Positions 18,647-27,381 of a stretch of 64,000 nucleotides of DNA are shown one piece after another. A program made the position numbers and the translations under genes. Below the pieces are notes generated by a model that saw only the letters and a list, made by a program, of their open reading frames with translations, was not told the origin of the DNA and ran no database searches. Source of the stretch: Marivita sp051251565. GTDB lineage: Bacteria; Pseudomonadota; Alphaproteobacteria; Rhodobacterales; Rhodobacteraceae. Every line of letters begins with the position of its first letter. Positions within the stretch are counted from its first letter, which is position 1. Location: positions 186,001 to 250,000 of the forward strand of contig NZ_JBPOFB010000005.1 of the NCBI RefSeq assembly GCF_051251565.1, written 5' to 3'.

Positions 18647-20332
18647 TCAGACCTCGTCCGGGAAATGCTTGATCGTCAGGCGAATGGGGTTCGGTGCCGC
18701 CTGCCCCAGCCCGCAGATAGACGCGTCCGCCATCGCGGTGCAGAGTTCCTCCAAAAGAGGCTGGTTCCAGCGCTCGGCCTGCATCAGTTTGACCGCCTTT
18801 TCACACCCGACCCGGCACGGCGTACATTGGCCACAGGATTCGTCCTCAAAGAACCGCAGCATGTTCAACGCAGCGTCCCGAACGCTGTCGGTGTCAGACA
18901 ACACAACAACTGCCGCAGACCCGATGAACGATGCGTGCGGTTGCAGCGTGTCGAAATCCAGCGGGACATCATGTAGCGTCGCAGGCAAGATGCCCGAAGA
19001 CGGCCCCCCCGGCTGATACGCTTTGAAGTTGTGGCTCTCAGCCATGCCGCCTGCCGCCGCGATGATATCGGTGATCGTGCTGCCTGCGGGCAAAAGGTAG
19101 ACACCCGGTGCGGCAACGCGCCCCGAGACGGAATAAGATCGCAAACCGGTGCGACCGTTCTTTTCTGTGCTGTTCAGACAGTCGGGGCCTTCACGGCAGA
19201 CCCGCGCAACCCAGTAAAGCGTTTCAACATTGTGCACGAGCGTGGGGCGGTCAAAGATCCCCACCTGTGCCACGAAAGGCGGTCGGTGACGCGGCAGACC
19301 GCGTTTGCCTTCGATACTTTCGATCATCGCGGATTCTTCGCCGCAGATATACGCCCCCGCCCCGCGCCGCAGGTCGATATAGCCGGGGGCAACCATGCCA
19401 GCGGCTTCCAACGCAGCAATCTCGCGGCGCAGGATCTCAAGAACCGCCGGATATTCGTCGCGCATATAGATATAGCAAGTGTCAGCCTCGACCGCCCAAG
19501 CCGCGATCAACATGCCTTCGAGAAACAGATGCGGCACCCGTTCGAGGTAAAAGCGGTCTTTGAACGTGCCGGGTTCGCCCTCGTCGCCATTCACGGCAAG
19601 GTAACGCGGCCCCGGATTGGCGCGCACGAAGCCCCATTTCTTGCCCGACGGGAACCCCGCCCCGCCGAGGCCGCGCAGGCCAGAAGACAAAACCTTGGTT
19701 TGCACGTCTTCCCAATCACCATTGGCGCGCAGATCGATCAGCGCGGAATAGCCGCCAGTTTTGAGGTAGGCGTTGAGGTCTTGGTAATCGGGTATATGCG
19801 CATGGGTGTCACCTGCAACGATGGCCGCCTGCACTTTTTCGGGCGTGGCATGGTCGATGTGGTTGTGGCCAATCTCAAGCACAGGCGCGGTATCGCAGCG
19901 GCCCATACAAGGCGCGCGCATAACGCGGACCTGCGCCGGGTCCAGCCCGTCTTCCAGCGCCTGCTGCAATGCCTGCGCGCCAGCCAGTTCGCAGGACAGC
20001 GAATCGCAGACCCGGATGGTCAACGCGGGCGGCGGGGTTTCATCCTCTTTCACCACATCGAAATGGGCATAGAACGTGGCGACCTCGTAGATCTCGGCCA
20101 TGCTGAGGCGCAGTTCCTCGGCCAAGGCGCGCAGATGTGCGGCGCTCAGGTGGCCATAGGCATCCTGAATCAGGTGCAGGAATTCAATCAGCAGGTCGCT
20201 GCGGCGCGGCCTGTCACCCAGCAAAGCCTGAACCTCGGCCAGCGCCGCGTCGGTGTATTGACGGCCTTTCGGCGTCACGCGGCCTTTGCCACGTCCGGAT
20301 TTCCACACACCTTTGCGTTCGTCCAATGCCAT
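18647..20332 (-). CDS. Fused NuoE-NuoF-type diaphorase subunit (NAD-dependent formate dehydrogenase beta/gamma-like)
   Basis: A 561-residue fusion. The first about 160 residues are a NuoE-like thioredoxin-fold 2Fe-2S domain (CDSLSC and CMGRC ligands); the rest is NuoF-like: GLRGLGGAGFPSG and GDEGEPGTFKDR for FMN/NAD, GAGAYICGEES, then a 4Fe-4S site ESCGQCTPCRVGC with the fourth Cys in SICGLG. In this clade such fusions are usually the NAD-reducing module of a soluble molybdenum or tungsten formate dehydrogenase, with the catalytic alpha subunit next to it; here no alpha subunit, fdhD or delta gene is adjacent. ATG 20332 has AAAGGA upstream; the longer frame to 20383 is not supported. Confidence 0.8.
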   Translation of the reverse strand: MALDERKGVWKSGRGKGRVTPKGRQYTDAALAEVQALLGDRPRRSDLLIEFLHLIQDAYGHLSAAHLRALAEELRLSMAEIYEVATFYAHFDVVKEDETPPPALTIRVCDSLSCELAGAQALQQALEDGLDPAQVRVMRAPCMGRCDTAPVLEIGHNHIDHATPEKVQAAIVAGDTHAHIPDYQDLNAYLKTGGYSALIDLRANGDWEDVQTKVLSSGLRGLGGAGFPSGKKWGFVRANPGPRYLAVNGDEGEPGTFKDRFYLERVPHLFLEGMLIAAWAVEADTCYIYMRDEYPAVLEILRREIAALEAAGMVAPGYIDLRRGAGAYICGEESAMIESIEGKRGLPRHRPPFVAQVGIFDRPTLVHNVETLYWVARVCREGPDCLNSTEKNGRTGLRSYSVSGRVAAPGVYLLPAGSTITDIIAAAGGMAESHNFKAYQPGGPSSGILPATLHDVPLDFDTLQPHASFIGSAAVVVLSDTDSVRDAALNMLRFFEDESCGQCTPCRVGCEKAVKLMQAERWNQPLLEELCTAMADASICGLGQAAPNPIRLTIKHFPDEV

Positions 20333-20522
20333 TTGGGTCGTCCTTTGTTCGCGCCTGGCAGCACCGTCGCACAGCCGTGACATGGCGACGAGCCTGAAAG
20401 CGACGCTAAACCCCCTCCCTGCGCCGGGGTCGACGATGCAGAAAGGGAACCCGTGACGTTTTTCGGAAATCTTACACCAATGTCATTTGTGCGACGCAGC
20501 ACAGTTGGCTAGAATCTTCCGT

Positions 20523-20924
20523 ATGAAACAGCTTTTCGCCTCTGTCGCTCTTGCGGCGACCCTGCTCAGCCCCGCGTTTGCGGCAGAACCCCTGAGCGGT
20601 GCCGAATTCGAAGCCTACGTTACCGGAAAGACATTGTATTTCGGCCAGAACGGTCAGGCGTACGGGGTTGAGGAATATCTTGAGGACCGGCGGGTGCGCT
20701 GGTCGTTTCTTGATGGCAAATGCAAGGATGGGGTCTGGTATGAAGAGCAGGATATGATCTGCTTTGTCTACGAGGACAACCCGGCCCCACAATGTTGGTC
20801 GTTCTTCAAAGAACCCAACGGCTTGCGCGCGATCTTTGAGAACGATCCAAACGCGACAACTTTGTATGAGGCGCAGCAGAACGATGAACCTATGCTGTGT
20901 CTTGGCCCCGAGGTTGGGGTCTGA
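20523..20924 (+). CDS. Exported hypothetical protein with four cysteines
   Basis: A 133-residue protein beginning MKQLFASVALAATLLSPAFA, a clear signal peptide, so it acts in the periplasm or outside. The mature part has four cysteines (in GKCKDG, MICFVY, PQCWSF and MLCLGP) and many aromatic and acidic residues, suggesting a small disulfide-bonded domain; the pattern WSFLDGKCKDGVWYEEQ is distinctive but I cannot name the family with confidence. It is divergent from the NuoE-NuoF fusion and stands alone. Confidence 0.7.
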   Translation: MKQLFASVALAATLLSPAFAAEPLSGAEFEAYVTGKTLYFGQNGQAYGVEEYLEDRRVRWSFLDGKCKDGVWYEEQDMICFVYEDNPAPQCWSFFKEPNGLRAIFENDPNATTLYEAQQNDEPMLCLGPEVGV

Positions 20925-21006
20925 CGCCACCGTGCTTCAAGCGGGGTGAGGCGGCCCAGATCGATCGTCGGCCCGACGATATCAAAGCTTTCTTAAGACG
21001 TTTTAT

Positions 21007-21028
21007 AGAAACTTCGTACGAAGTTTCT
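21007..21028. repeat. 22-bp perfect palindrome
   Basis: AGAAACTTCGT followed immediately by its reverse complement, flanked on the left by TTTTAT. It lies between two convergent genes (20924 and 21158) and would form a hairpin with no loop in RNA or a dimeric protein-binding site in DNA. Confidence 0.7.
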
Positions 21029-21105
21029 GGGGCGCTCCATAAAATTCTGAGGGTTCATTGGCCCGCAGAGACGCATCAGGGCGTCACAACCGCTACCCAC
21101 ACAAA

Positions 21106-21137
21106 ACAAAAAGGCCGGTCAAAAGACCGGCCTTCCA
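21106..21137 (-). terminator. Intrinsic terminator of the Bax inhibitor-1 gene
   Basis: AAGGCCGGTC-AAAA-GACCGGCCTT (21111-21134), a perfect 10-bp stem. The A-run before it is a T-run on the minus strand, placing it just downstream of the minus-strand gene that ends at 21158. Confidence 0.9.
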
Positions 21138-21157
21138 TAGTCGACTGCATCCGACGC

Positions 21158-21901
21158 TTACTCACGATTGCCGAACAGTTGCAGCAAGAACATGAACATA
21201 TTGATAAAGTTCAGGTACAGGCTCAGCGCGCCCATGATACCAGACTTCGCCATCCATTCGCTGTCGCCATGGGCCGCGTGCTGGAGGTATGTGTTCTTGA
21301 TGTTCTGCGTGTCATACGCTGTCAGACCTGCGAAGATCAGCACACCGAGGATCGAAATTGCGAACATGATCGCAGGCGATGCAAGGAAGATGTTCACGAT
21401 CATCGCCACGACAAGACCGATCACACCCATGATCAGGAATGCGCCCCAACCCGAGATGTCTTTCTTGGTGGTGTAACCATACAGCGACAAGCCCGCGAAG
21501 GCGATCGACGTCACAAGGAAGATTTGCGCAATGGACATGCCGGTGAAGGCCACGAAGATCCAAGCAAGGCTCAGGCCCATGACAGATGCGAACGCGTAGA
21601 AGAACAGTTGCGCGCCGGCGGCGGACAGTTTGTTGATCATCGCGCTCATGGTGAAGACCATGATCAGCGGCGCGAACATGATGATCCAGCCAAGGATGTT
21701 CGGCTGAAGTGTCGCCGGGTCGCGGAAGATCGCCAACAGGTTCGGGCTTGTGCCCACCGCCCATGCAACTGCAAAGGTGAGCAGCATGCCAATCGACATG
21801 GTGCTGTACACCTTGCTCATATGCGTGCGCAGACCTTCATCAATCTGGGCGGCACGGGCGCCAGCAACGCCGGACGTCCGGATTGTGTTATACTCAGCCA
21901 T
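21158..21901 (-). CDS. Bax inhibitor-1/YccA family membrane protein
   Basis: A 247-residue inner-membrane protein with seven predicted hydrophobic helices and the BI-1 family pattern: an N-terminal LRTHMSKVYSTMSIGMLLTF, central SLAWIFVAFTG and SIAFAGLSLYGY, and the C-terminal acidic cluster LTAYDTQNIKNTY and LYLNFINMFMFLL that contributes to calcium leak in family members. Bacterial homologues such as YccA interact with the FtsH protease; the exact role here is inferred. Its own terminator lies immediately downstream. Confidence 0.92.
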   Translation of the reverse strand: MAEYNTIRTSGVAGARAAQIDEGLRTHMSKVYSTMSIGMLLTFAVAWAVGTSPNLLAIFRDPATLQPNILGWIIMFAPLIMVFTMSAMINKLSAAGAQLFFYAFASVMGLSLAWIFVAFTGMSIAQIFLVTSIAFAGLSLYGYTTKKDISGWGAFLIMGVIGLVVAMIVNIFLASPAIMFAISILGVLIFAGLTAYDTQNIKNTYLQHAAHGDSEWMAKSGIMGALSLYLNFINMFMFLLQLFGNRE

Positions 21902-22007
21902 TTATCCCTCCGAAATAAATTGGGGTGTCGCCCGCACCTGCGGATGACATGTGGCTAGAATATCGGGTCTTCACGCCAGCATTTCAAGCATTCACAACCA
22001 TCAATCC

Positions 22008-22041
22008 GGCCAAAAATGCATTGAATTTACATTTTTGGGCA
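22008..22041 (-). terminator. AT-rich hairpin downstream of the DUF1127 gene
   Basis: CCAAAAATG (22010-22018) pairs perfectly with CATTTTTGG (22030-22038). It sits 25 bases past the minus-strand DUF1127 stop and has no trailing T-run, so it is a weak terminator or a 3'-end stabilising hairpin. Confidence 0.4.
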
Positions 22042-22066
22042 TCCGCATGCCGGACATAGGCTGAAA

Positions 22067-22288
22067 TCACTTCATCCAAGCGGTAGGCGCGTCCCAAACA
22101 GGGCGATTTGCCTCACATTGCGCCATGCCTTGGTCAATCCCGATATCCTCGAGCAAATGCGCGTCCAGCGCGGCCAAGCGGGTTCGGCTGCGGTGCAGCG
22201 CCAGCGCGGCATCAACCCGATGCAGAAATCCTGTGCGCGGGGCTGAAAGATTCAAGCGTCCAAAGACCGTGTCCATCAAGCTCAACAT
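22067..22288 (-). CDS. DUF1127 family small protein
   Basis: A 73-residue basic protein ending in the DUF1127 module LAALDAHLLEDIGIDQGMAQCEA. In Rhodobacterales, DUF1127 proteins are short, arginine-rich, stress-responsive factors thought to act through RNA; this one follows the family's start-to-end pattern. ATG 22288 is chosen because AAAGGG lies 7-12 bases before it. It is divergent from a LysR-type regulator, 124 bases away. Confidence 0.8.
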   Translation of the reverse strand: MLSLMDTVFGRLNLSAPRTGFLHRVDAALALHRSRTRLAALDAHLLEDIGIDQGMAQCEANRPVWDAPTAWMK

Positions 22289-22412
22289 ATCAATTCCCTT
22301 TCTGTCCGTGATGATTCCGGGGGAAACCATCGTATTGCCTGATGCATATGCGCGTGCTACCACCATATGTGAAACGAATGTTTATGAACCGATACATCAC
22401 GGATGTTGATAC

Positions 22413-23291
22413 ATGCGAAATCTCGATATCACCACGCTCAGATCCTTCATCGCCGTTGCGGATGCTGGCGGCGTCACGCGGGCCGCGTCTTTCCTGAACC
22501 TGACGCAATCGGCTGTATCGATGCAGATCAAACGGCTGGAAGAGAGCCTTGATCAGACTTTGCTTGACCGACAGGGGCGCGGCGTGTCCCTGACCTCGGC
22601 GGGCGAACAGCTTTTGACCTATGCGCGGCGGATCGTCGATCTGAATGACGAAGTATATGGCAAACTGACCAACACGGTCTGGGAGGGCGAGATCATCCTC
22701 GGGGTCCCACATGACATCATCTATCCCGCGATCCCCAATGTCATGAAGGCGATGCAGCGCGATTTCCCGCGTGTGAAAGTACAATTGCACAGCTCGTATT
22801 CCAGCGAGTTGAAAGAGCGGTTCGCCCGCGGTGAAGTCGACGTGATCCTGACCACCGAAACCCGCCCCGACGGGGCTGCGGAAATCATGATGAAAGTGCC
22901 ATTGCGCTGGTATGGCGCGCCAGGCGGTCAGGCGTGGAAAGTCAGCCCGCTGCCTGTCGCATTCTGCAATCACTGTTCGTTTCGCCCCGTGGCGCTTGGC
23001 AAACTGGAAAAGGACGGGGCCGCTTGGGACTTGGTGCTCTCCTCGGACAGCGACCGCGCCATCGAAGTCGCTGTCAGCGCCGATCTGGCGATCACCTCGG
23101 TACTGGAAGGCCACGAGCCGCCCCAATTCGAGGCGATCCCGATGTCGGCCAACCTGCCGGAACTGGGGCACCAATCCGTTGCCCTGTATCGCGGCACAGC
23201 CCGGCCCCAGATCATTGAACCGCTCTGCGACCTGTTGCGGCGGGAGTTCGCAGCGATTTCCGGCGTCGATCTGCGCGCTGCCGCAGAGTAA
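22413..23291 (+). CDS. LysR family transcriptional regulator
   Basis: A 292-residue regulator. The N-terminal winged helix-turn-helix covers about residues 3-62 (LDITTLRSFIAVADAGGVTRAA and NLTQSAVSMQIKRLEESL), and the rest is a periplasmic-binding-like effector domain beginning GEIILGVPHDI. It shares a 124-base upstream region with the DUF1127 gene, its most likely target besides itself; the downstream quinone oxidoreductase is convergent. Effector unknown. Confidence 0.9.
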   Translation: MRNLDITTLRSFIAVADAGGVTRAASFLNLTQSAVSMQIKRLEESLDQTLLDRQGRGVSLTSAGEQLLTYARRIVDLNDEVYGKLTNTVWEGEIILGVPHDIIYPAIPNVMKAMQRDFPRVKVQLHSSYSSELKERFARGEVDVILTTETRPDGAAEIMMKVPLRWYGAPGGQAWKVSPLPVAFCNHCSFRPVALGKLEKDGAAWDLVLSSDSDRAIEVAVSADLAITSVLEGHEPPQFEAIPMSANLPELGHQSVALYRGTARPQIIEPLCDLLRREFAAISGVDLRAAAE

Positions 23292-23325
23292 GGCGCGCAA
23301 AGCCGAACCGCTGGCCGTGCCTCTG

Positions 23326-24291
23326 TCAGGAGGCGATTTCGATCACAACCTTGCCAGTGGATGTCCGGGACCGCAAAAGCTCTAGCCCCTCGGCCACCGC
23401 GTCAAGCGTGAGCTTGTGACTGACATGCGGATGTAGCTTGCCAGCGCTGTACCAGCCCATCAGCGTTGCAAGGCTTTGCGTTACCACATCGGGGCGGAAT
23501 TGCAGGTAGCCGCCCCAATACACCCCCAGAACCGACAGGTTTTTCACCAAAAGATGGTTCGCCTTGATCTGCGGCACGTCTCCGCTGGCAAAGCCGATTG
23601 GCACCAACCGCGCCTCGGGTTTACACGACCGAAACGCCGCCTGGAACTGCTCACCGCCCACCGGATCATAGATCACATCCGCGCCGCCAAGCGCCTTCAT
23701 TTCCGCGCGAATGTCCTGCGTTGCGGCATCTATCAGGTGATCAGCCCCGGCAGCCTTGGCCGCCGCAAGCTTTGCCGCACCGCGCGCGCAAGCCACCACT
23801 TTGGCGCCCATCAGCTTGCCGATCTCGACCGCTGTAAGACCAACACCCCCAGCCGCCCCCAGAACCAACAGCGTTTCGCCGGGTTGCAGGCGGGCCCGGT
23901 GATCGAGCGCCAGATGGCTGGTGCCATAGGCGATCTGGAACGCCGCCGCGTCGACCATCGACATCGCATCCGGCACCCGAACCGCGCGGCGCGCATCGAA
24001 ACAACCGAACTCGGCCAAGCCGCCCTGCCCGCCAAACACTGCAACCCGGTCCCCAAGAGCAAACCCAGAGACCCCGTCGCCCAAGGCATCCACCGTACCG
24101 GCCACTTCCATGCCAAGGGTAAATGGCAGCTTTGGCGTGTCCTGATAAGTGCCCGTGACCATCAAGAGGTCGGCGAAATTCAACCCACAGGCTTGGATTT
24201 GCACACGAATCTCTCCGGCTTTCGGGGATGGCATGGCCACATCCTGCAACATTGGCGCAGCGTCATGAGAGTGAACTTGAAATGCCTGCAC
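23326..24291 (-). CDS. NADPH:quinone oxidoreductase family protein (MDR superfamily)
   Basis: A 321-residue zinc-independent medium-chain reductase. The N-terminal GroES-like domain (GLNFADLLMVTGTYQ, then PFTLGMEVAGTV) is followed by a nucleotide-binding fold with GAAGGVGLTAVEIGKLMGAKV and the downstream IYDPVGGEQF. It lacks the catalytic-zinc cysteine/histidine set of alcohol dehydrogenases, which places it with quinone/enoyl reductases. The substrate may be a quinone or an alpha,beta-unsaturated carbonyl. Convergent with the LysR gene. Confidence 0.88.
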   Translation of the reverse strand: MQAFQVHSHDAAPMLQDVAMPSPKAGEIRVQIQACGLNFADLLMVTGTYQDTPKLPFTLGMEVAGTVDALGDGVSGFALGDRVAVFGGQGGLAEFGCFDARRAVRVPDAMSMVDAAAFQIAYGTSHLALDHRARLQPGETLLVLGAAGGVGLTAVEIGKLMGAKVVACARGAAKLAAAKAAGADHLIDAATQDIRAEMKALGGADVIYDPVGGEQFQAAFRSCKPEARLVPIGFASGDVPQIKANHLLVKNLSVLGVYWGGYLQFRPDVVTQSLATLMGWYSAGKLHPHVSHKLTLDAVAEGLELLRSRTSTGKVVIEIAS

Positions 24292-24588
24292 TGCGGGCTC
24301 CTGTCTCAGAATTTACTGCAATGACTTTGACTTACGCCGCCACGCCTGTCACGATGCTCACGCGATTTTCTGCCTGATTTTCTTTTATAAAACTGATCTT
24401 GATTGGAATTTATTAACCATTTTATGATTGCACGACCCAATTATCTTGCCCTGATACCTGTCATGCTATAGCGTTTTGCAAGATGTTATCGGATAGGTTG
24501 TTCCACTTAAGGTTTGATAACGCGTTGTCGCCTATCATCCTGTCCGACGCGAAAATATGTATGAGTGTGTTTGGCGAAAGGGAGCAAG
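24292..24588. other. AT-rich intergenic region before the XRE regulator
   Basis: Nearly 300 bases without a gene, distinctly AT-rich in the middle (about 24360-24470). It probably holds the promoter of the XRE gene and, near 24292, that of the divergently transcribed quinone oxidoreductase. Near-palindromic GTTATCGGATAGG and GGTTTGATAACGC (about 24485-24525) form an inverted GTTATC/GATAAC pair that could be a regulator site. Confidence 0.4.
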
Positions 24589-24969
24589 ATGGCACATCCT
24601 GTTGACGTTCATGTGGGAAAACGTGTGCGACACCGGCGCTGGCTGGTGGGCATGACCCAGCAGCAACTGGCGGAAAAGGTTGGAATCAAGTTCCAGCAAA
24701 TCCAGAAATACGAGACAGGCGCAAACCGTGTCAGTGCCTCCCGCCTTTGGGACATCGCCGATTCCCTTGACGTGCCCGTGGCGTTTTTCTTTGAAGGCAT
24801 CGAAGATGCAGAACAGAAAGCCGCCAACTCAGCGTCCCCCAACGCCATTCCGGCAGACCTTCTGGGCGACAAAGAAGCGCTGGATTTGATCCGCTCCTAC
24901 TATGCGATTCCGGAAAATCAACGCCGCCGCCTGTTCGATCTGGCGCGCGTTCTGTCAGACGTCGCTTGA
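24589..24969 (+). CDS. XRE family helix-turn-helix transcriptional regulator
   Basis: A 126-residue protein with a Cro/C1-type HTH in residues about 8-62 (VGKRVRHRRWLVGMTQQQLA, IKFQQIQKYETGANRVSASRLW) and a helical C-terminal extension with LIRSYYAIPENQRRRLFDLAR. This layout is typical of a conserved alphaproteobacterial XRE regulator rather than a phage repressor. GGGAGC lies 6 bases before the ATG. It precedes hisN by 53 bases on the same strand and may be co-transcribed. Confidence 0.9.
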   Translation: MAHPVDVHVGKRVRHRRWLVGMTQQQLAEKVGIKFQQIQKYETGANRVSASRLWDIADSLDVPVAFFFEGIEDAEQKAANSASPNAIPADLLGDKEALDLIRSYYAIPENQRRRLFDLARVLSDVA

Positions 24970-25022
24970 GCCGACCTGCCACCTGAGGTAGCCCTTGACG
25001 GGCTGCTTGCAGGAGGCGCTTC

Positions 25023-25823
25023 ATGACAAAATTTACCCAAACCGACGCCGCTGACCTTTGGTCAGTGGCTGAACGCATGGCAGACGCCGCCCGCGCAGCG
25101 ATCTTGCCGCATTTCCGGTCCGCCAGCCTGTCTACGGACAACAAACTGGCAGGCGGGTTTGACCCCGTCACCGTCGCAGACCGCGCCGCAGAAACCGCGA
25201 TGCGCGATGTGCTGGCCAAACTGCGCCCCGATGACGGCATCCTTGGCGAAGAACACGGCACCGTGGCGGGCATCAGCGGGCTGACATGGGTGCTGGACCC
25301 GATCGACGGCACGCGGTCCTTTATCAGCGGCACACCGACTTGGGGCGTTCTGATTGCATTGTCCGACGATACAGGCCCCATGATGGGCATGATCGACCAA
25401 CCTTACATTGGCGAACGCTTCATGGGTGGGTTGGGCCGCTGCAATTGGACCGGTCCGGGGCGCAAAGACACGCTTGGTACCAAAGCCACCACTGACCTGT
25501 CGCAGGCAATCCTGTTCTCCACCTTCCCGGAAATCGGCACCGACGACCAGCGCGCTGCCTTTCAACGCGTCACATCCGAAGTCAAGCTGACCCGCTATGG
25601 CTGTGACTGCTACGCCTATGCACTGCTGGCGGCGGGGCAGATTGATCTTGTGATCGAAGCCGGGCTGAACGCCTATGACATCCAAGCCCCTATCGCAGTG
25701 ATCGAGGCTGCGGGTGGTGTTGTCACGCAGTGGGACGGGTCTCCTGCGCATCATGGCGGCACCGCTTTGGCCGCCGCCACACCCGAGCTTCACGCCGCTG
25801 CACTGGCGCGTCTCAACGGCTGA
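25023..25823 (+). CDS. hisN: Histidinol-phosphatase (inositol monophosphatase family)
   Basis: Dephosphorylates histidinol phosphate to histidinol, the eighth step of histidine synthesis; in this clade the role is filled by an IMPase-type enzyme rather than a HisB domain, consistent with the monofunctional hisB at 4712. The 266-residue chain shows the metal ligands in GEEHG, the signature WVLDPIDGTRSFISG, and the C-terminal NAYDIQAPIAVIEAAGG. AGGAGG precedes the start. An inositol monophosphatase activity remains possible, but the sequence matches HisN better. Confidence 0.88.
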   Translation: MTKFTQTDAADLWSVAERMADAARAAILPHFRSASLSTDNKLAGGFDPVTVADRAAETAMRDVLAKLRPDDGILGEEHGTVAGISGLTWVLDPIDGTRSFISGTPTWGVLIALSDDTGPMMGMIDQPYIGERFMGGLGRCNWTGPGRKDTLGTKATTDLSQAILFSTFPEIGTDDQRAAFQRVTSEVKLTRYGCDCYAYALLAAGQIDLVIEAGLNAYDIQAPIAVIEAAGGVVTQWDGSPAHHGGTALAAATPELHAAALARLNG

Positions 25824-25940
25824 CATGTCGCCCGATCTACGCTAGACCTGCACTGCCGGGACGAGGCCTTCCGCCCCTTTTCTGTCGTCCCGGCTGGGAA
25901 ACCACACCGAAAAGGGCACAACCTGTGTGGAGGGATCGGC

Positions 25941-27272
25941 ATGTCTATCCTGATCAAGAACGCAACCACTGTCCTGACGATGGACGACACCCTGTCCGAA
26001 ATAACGAATATTGATATTCGCATCGCAGACGGTGTGATCACCGAAATCGACTATGGCCTGACCGGGACAGAAGACACGATTGACGCCACTGGCTGCGTCG
26101 TGACGCCCGGTCTGGTGAACACCCATCACCACCTCTACCAGACTCTCACCCGTGCGGTGCCCGGCGGGCAGGACGCGCTGCTGTTTGGCTGGCTCCAGAC
26201 GCTTTATCCGATCTGGGCGCGCTTTGGCCCGGACGAGATGTTCACCTCGGCCCAGATCGGTTTGGCGGAACTGGCGCTCTCGGGCTGTACGCTGACCTCG
26301 GATCATCTGTACCTCTATCCCAACGGCGCACGGCTTGACGATACGATCGCCGCCGCACATGACATCGGCATGCGGTTTCACCCGACACGCGGCGCGATGA
26401 GCATTGGCGTCAGCGATGGTGGACTGCCCCCGGATGCGCTGGTCGAAAACGAACGCGCCATCCTTGAGGATTGCATCCGCGTCATCGACGCCCATCATGA
26501 TGCGCGCGACGGCGCGATGGTGCGGGTGGGGGTTGCCCCCTGTTCGCCCTTCTCGGTCAGCCGTGACCTGATGCGCGACGCTGCCCTGCTTGCCCGTGAC
26601 AAGAGAGTGATGCTGCACACCCATCTGGCCGAAAACGACGAAGACATCGCCTACAGCTTGGAAAAATTCGGCTGCCGTCCCGGCCAATATGCCGAAGATT
26701 TGGGCTGGACCGGGCCAGACGTCTGGCATGCACATTGCGTGAAGCTCGACACGCAAGAAATTGACCTTTTTGCGAAATCCCGCACCGGCGTTGCCCATTG
26801 CCCATGTTCGAACTGCCGCCTTGGGTCGGGCATAGCACCCGTGCGCGCCCTGCGCGATGCGGGTGTGCCCGTGGGGCTGGGCGTTGACGGATCGGCCAGC
26901 AACGATGCGGGCAATCTGGTGGCCGAAGCCCGTCAAGCGATGCTGCTGCAACGGGTGGCACGCGGCGCCGACGCCATGAGCGCCCGCGAGGCGCTGTTCA
27001 TCGCCACACGCGGCGGAGCCGAGGTTCTGGGACGCCCCGATTGCGGCCAGATCACATTGGGCAAACGTGCCGATATCGCGATCTGGGACGTGACAGGCGT
27101 CGAAAGCGCCGGGAGCTGGGATCCGGCGGCGCTGCTGCTAGCGGGGCCGACACGGGTCAAGCACCTGCTGGTTGAGGGCAGACAGATCGTGCGCGACGGC
27201 CATGTCACGACCCTCGACCTGCCCCGCGTGATCGAACGCCAGAACCGGCTTGCGCAGGCTTTGATGGGCTAA
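25941..27272 (+). CDS. 8-oxoguanine deaminase (amidohydrolase)
   Basis: A 443-residue metal-dependent amidohydrolase. VTPGLVNTHHHLYQT carries the first zinc ligands, HTHLAENDED the third His and catalytic Glu, and GLGVDGSASND the final Asp. The segment CPCSNCRLGSGIAPV, with cysteines in place of the more common CPSSNMRL, is typical of the 8-oxoguanine deaminase group, which converts 8-oxoguanine to urate. GGAGGG precedes the ATG. The guanine deaminase encoded at 30701 belongs to the same superfamily but a different branch. Isocytosine or related purines could also be substrates. Confidence 0.82.
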   Translation: MSILIKNATTVLTMDDTLSEITNIDIRIADGVITEIDYGLTGTEDTIDATGCVVTPGLVNTHHHLYQTLTRAVPGGQDALLFGWLQTLYPIWARFGPDEMFTSAQIGLAELALSGCTLTSDHLYLYPNGARLDDTIAAAHDIGMRFHPTRGAMSIGVSDGGLPPDALVENERAILEDCIRVIDAHHDARDGAMVRVGVAPCSPFSVSRDLMRDAALLARDKRVMLHTHLAENDEDIAYSLEKFGCRPGQYAEDLGWTGPDVWHAHCVKLDTQEIDLFAKSRTGVAHCPCSNCRLGSGIAPVRALRDAGVPVGLGVDGSASNDAGNLVAEARQAMLLQRVARGADAMSAREALFIATRGGAEVLGRPDCGQITLGKRADIAIWDVTGVESAGSWDPAALLLAGPTRVKHLLVEGRQIVRDGHVTTLDLPRVIERQNRLAQALMG

Positions 27273-27381
27273 ACACGCGGCACCGCGCGAAAACCTGTGC
27301 CAGGTGTGCCGAAGCATCTGGCACATGGCGCATGTTTTGCTAGTGTCCGTGCAAACCTATGCAGCACAAAAGGCAGATCCC

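Noticed and set aside
22008..22288. CcsR-like small RNAs after the DUF1127 gene
   Set aside because: Only one AT-rich hairpin follows; the repeated CCUCCUCC loops of that family are absent.
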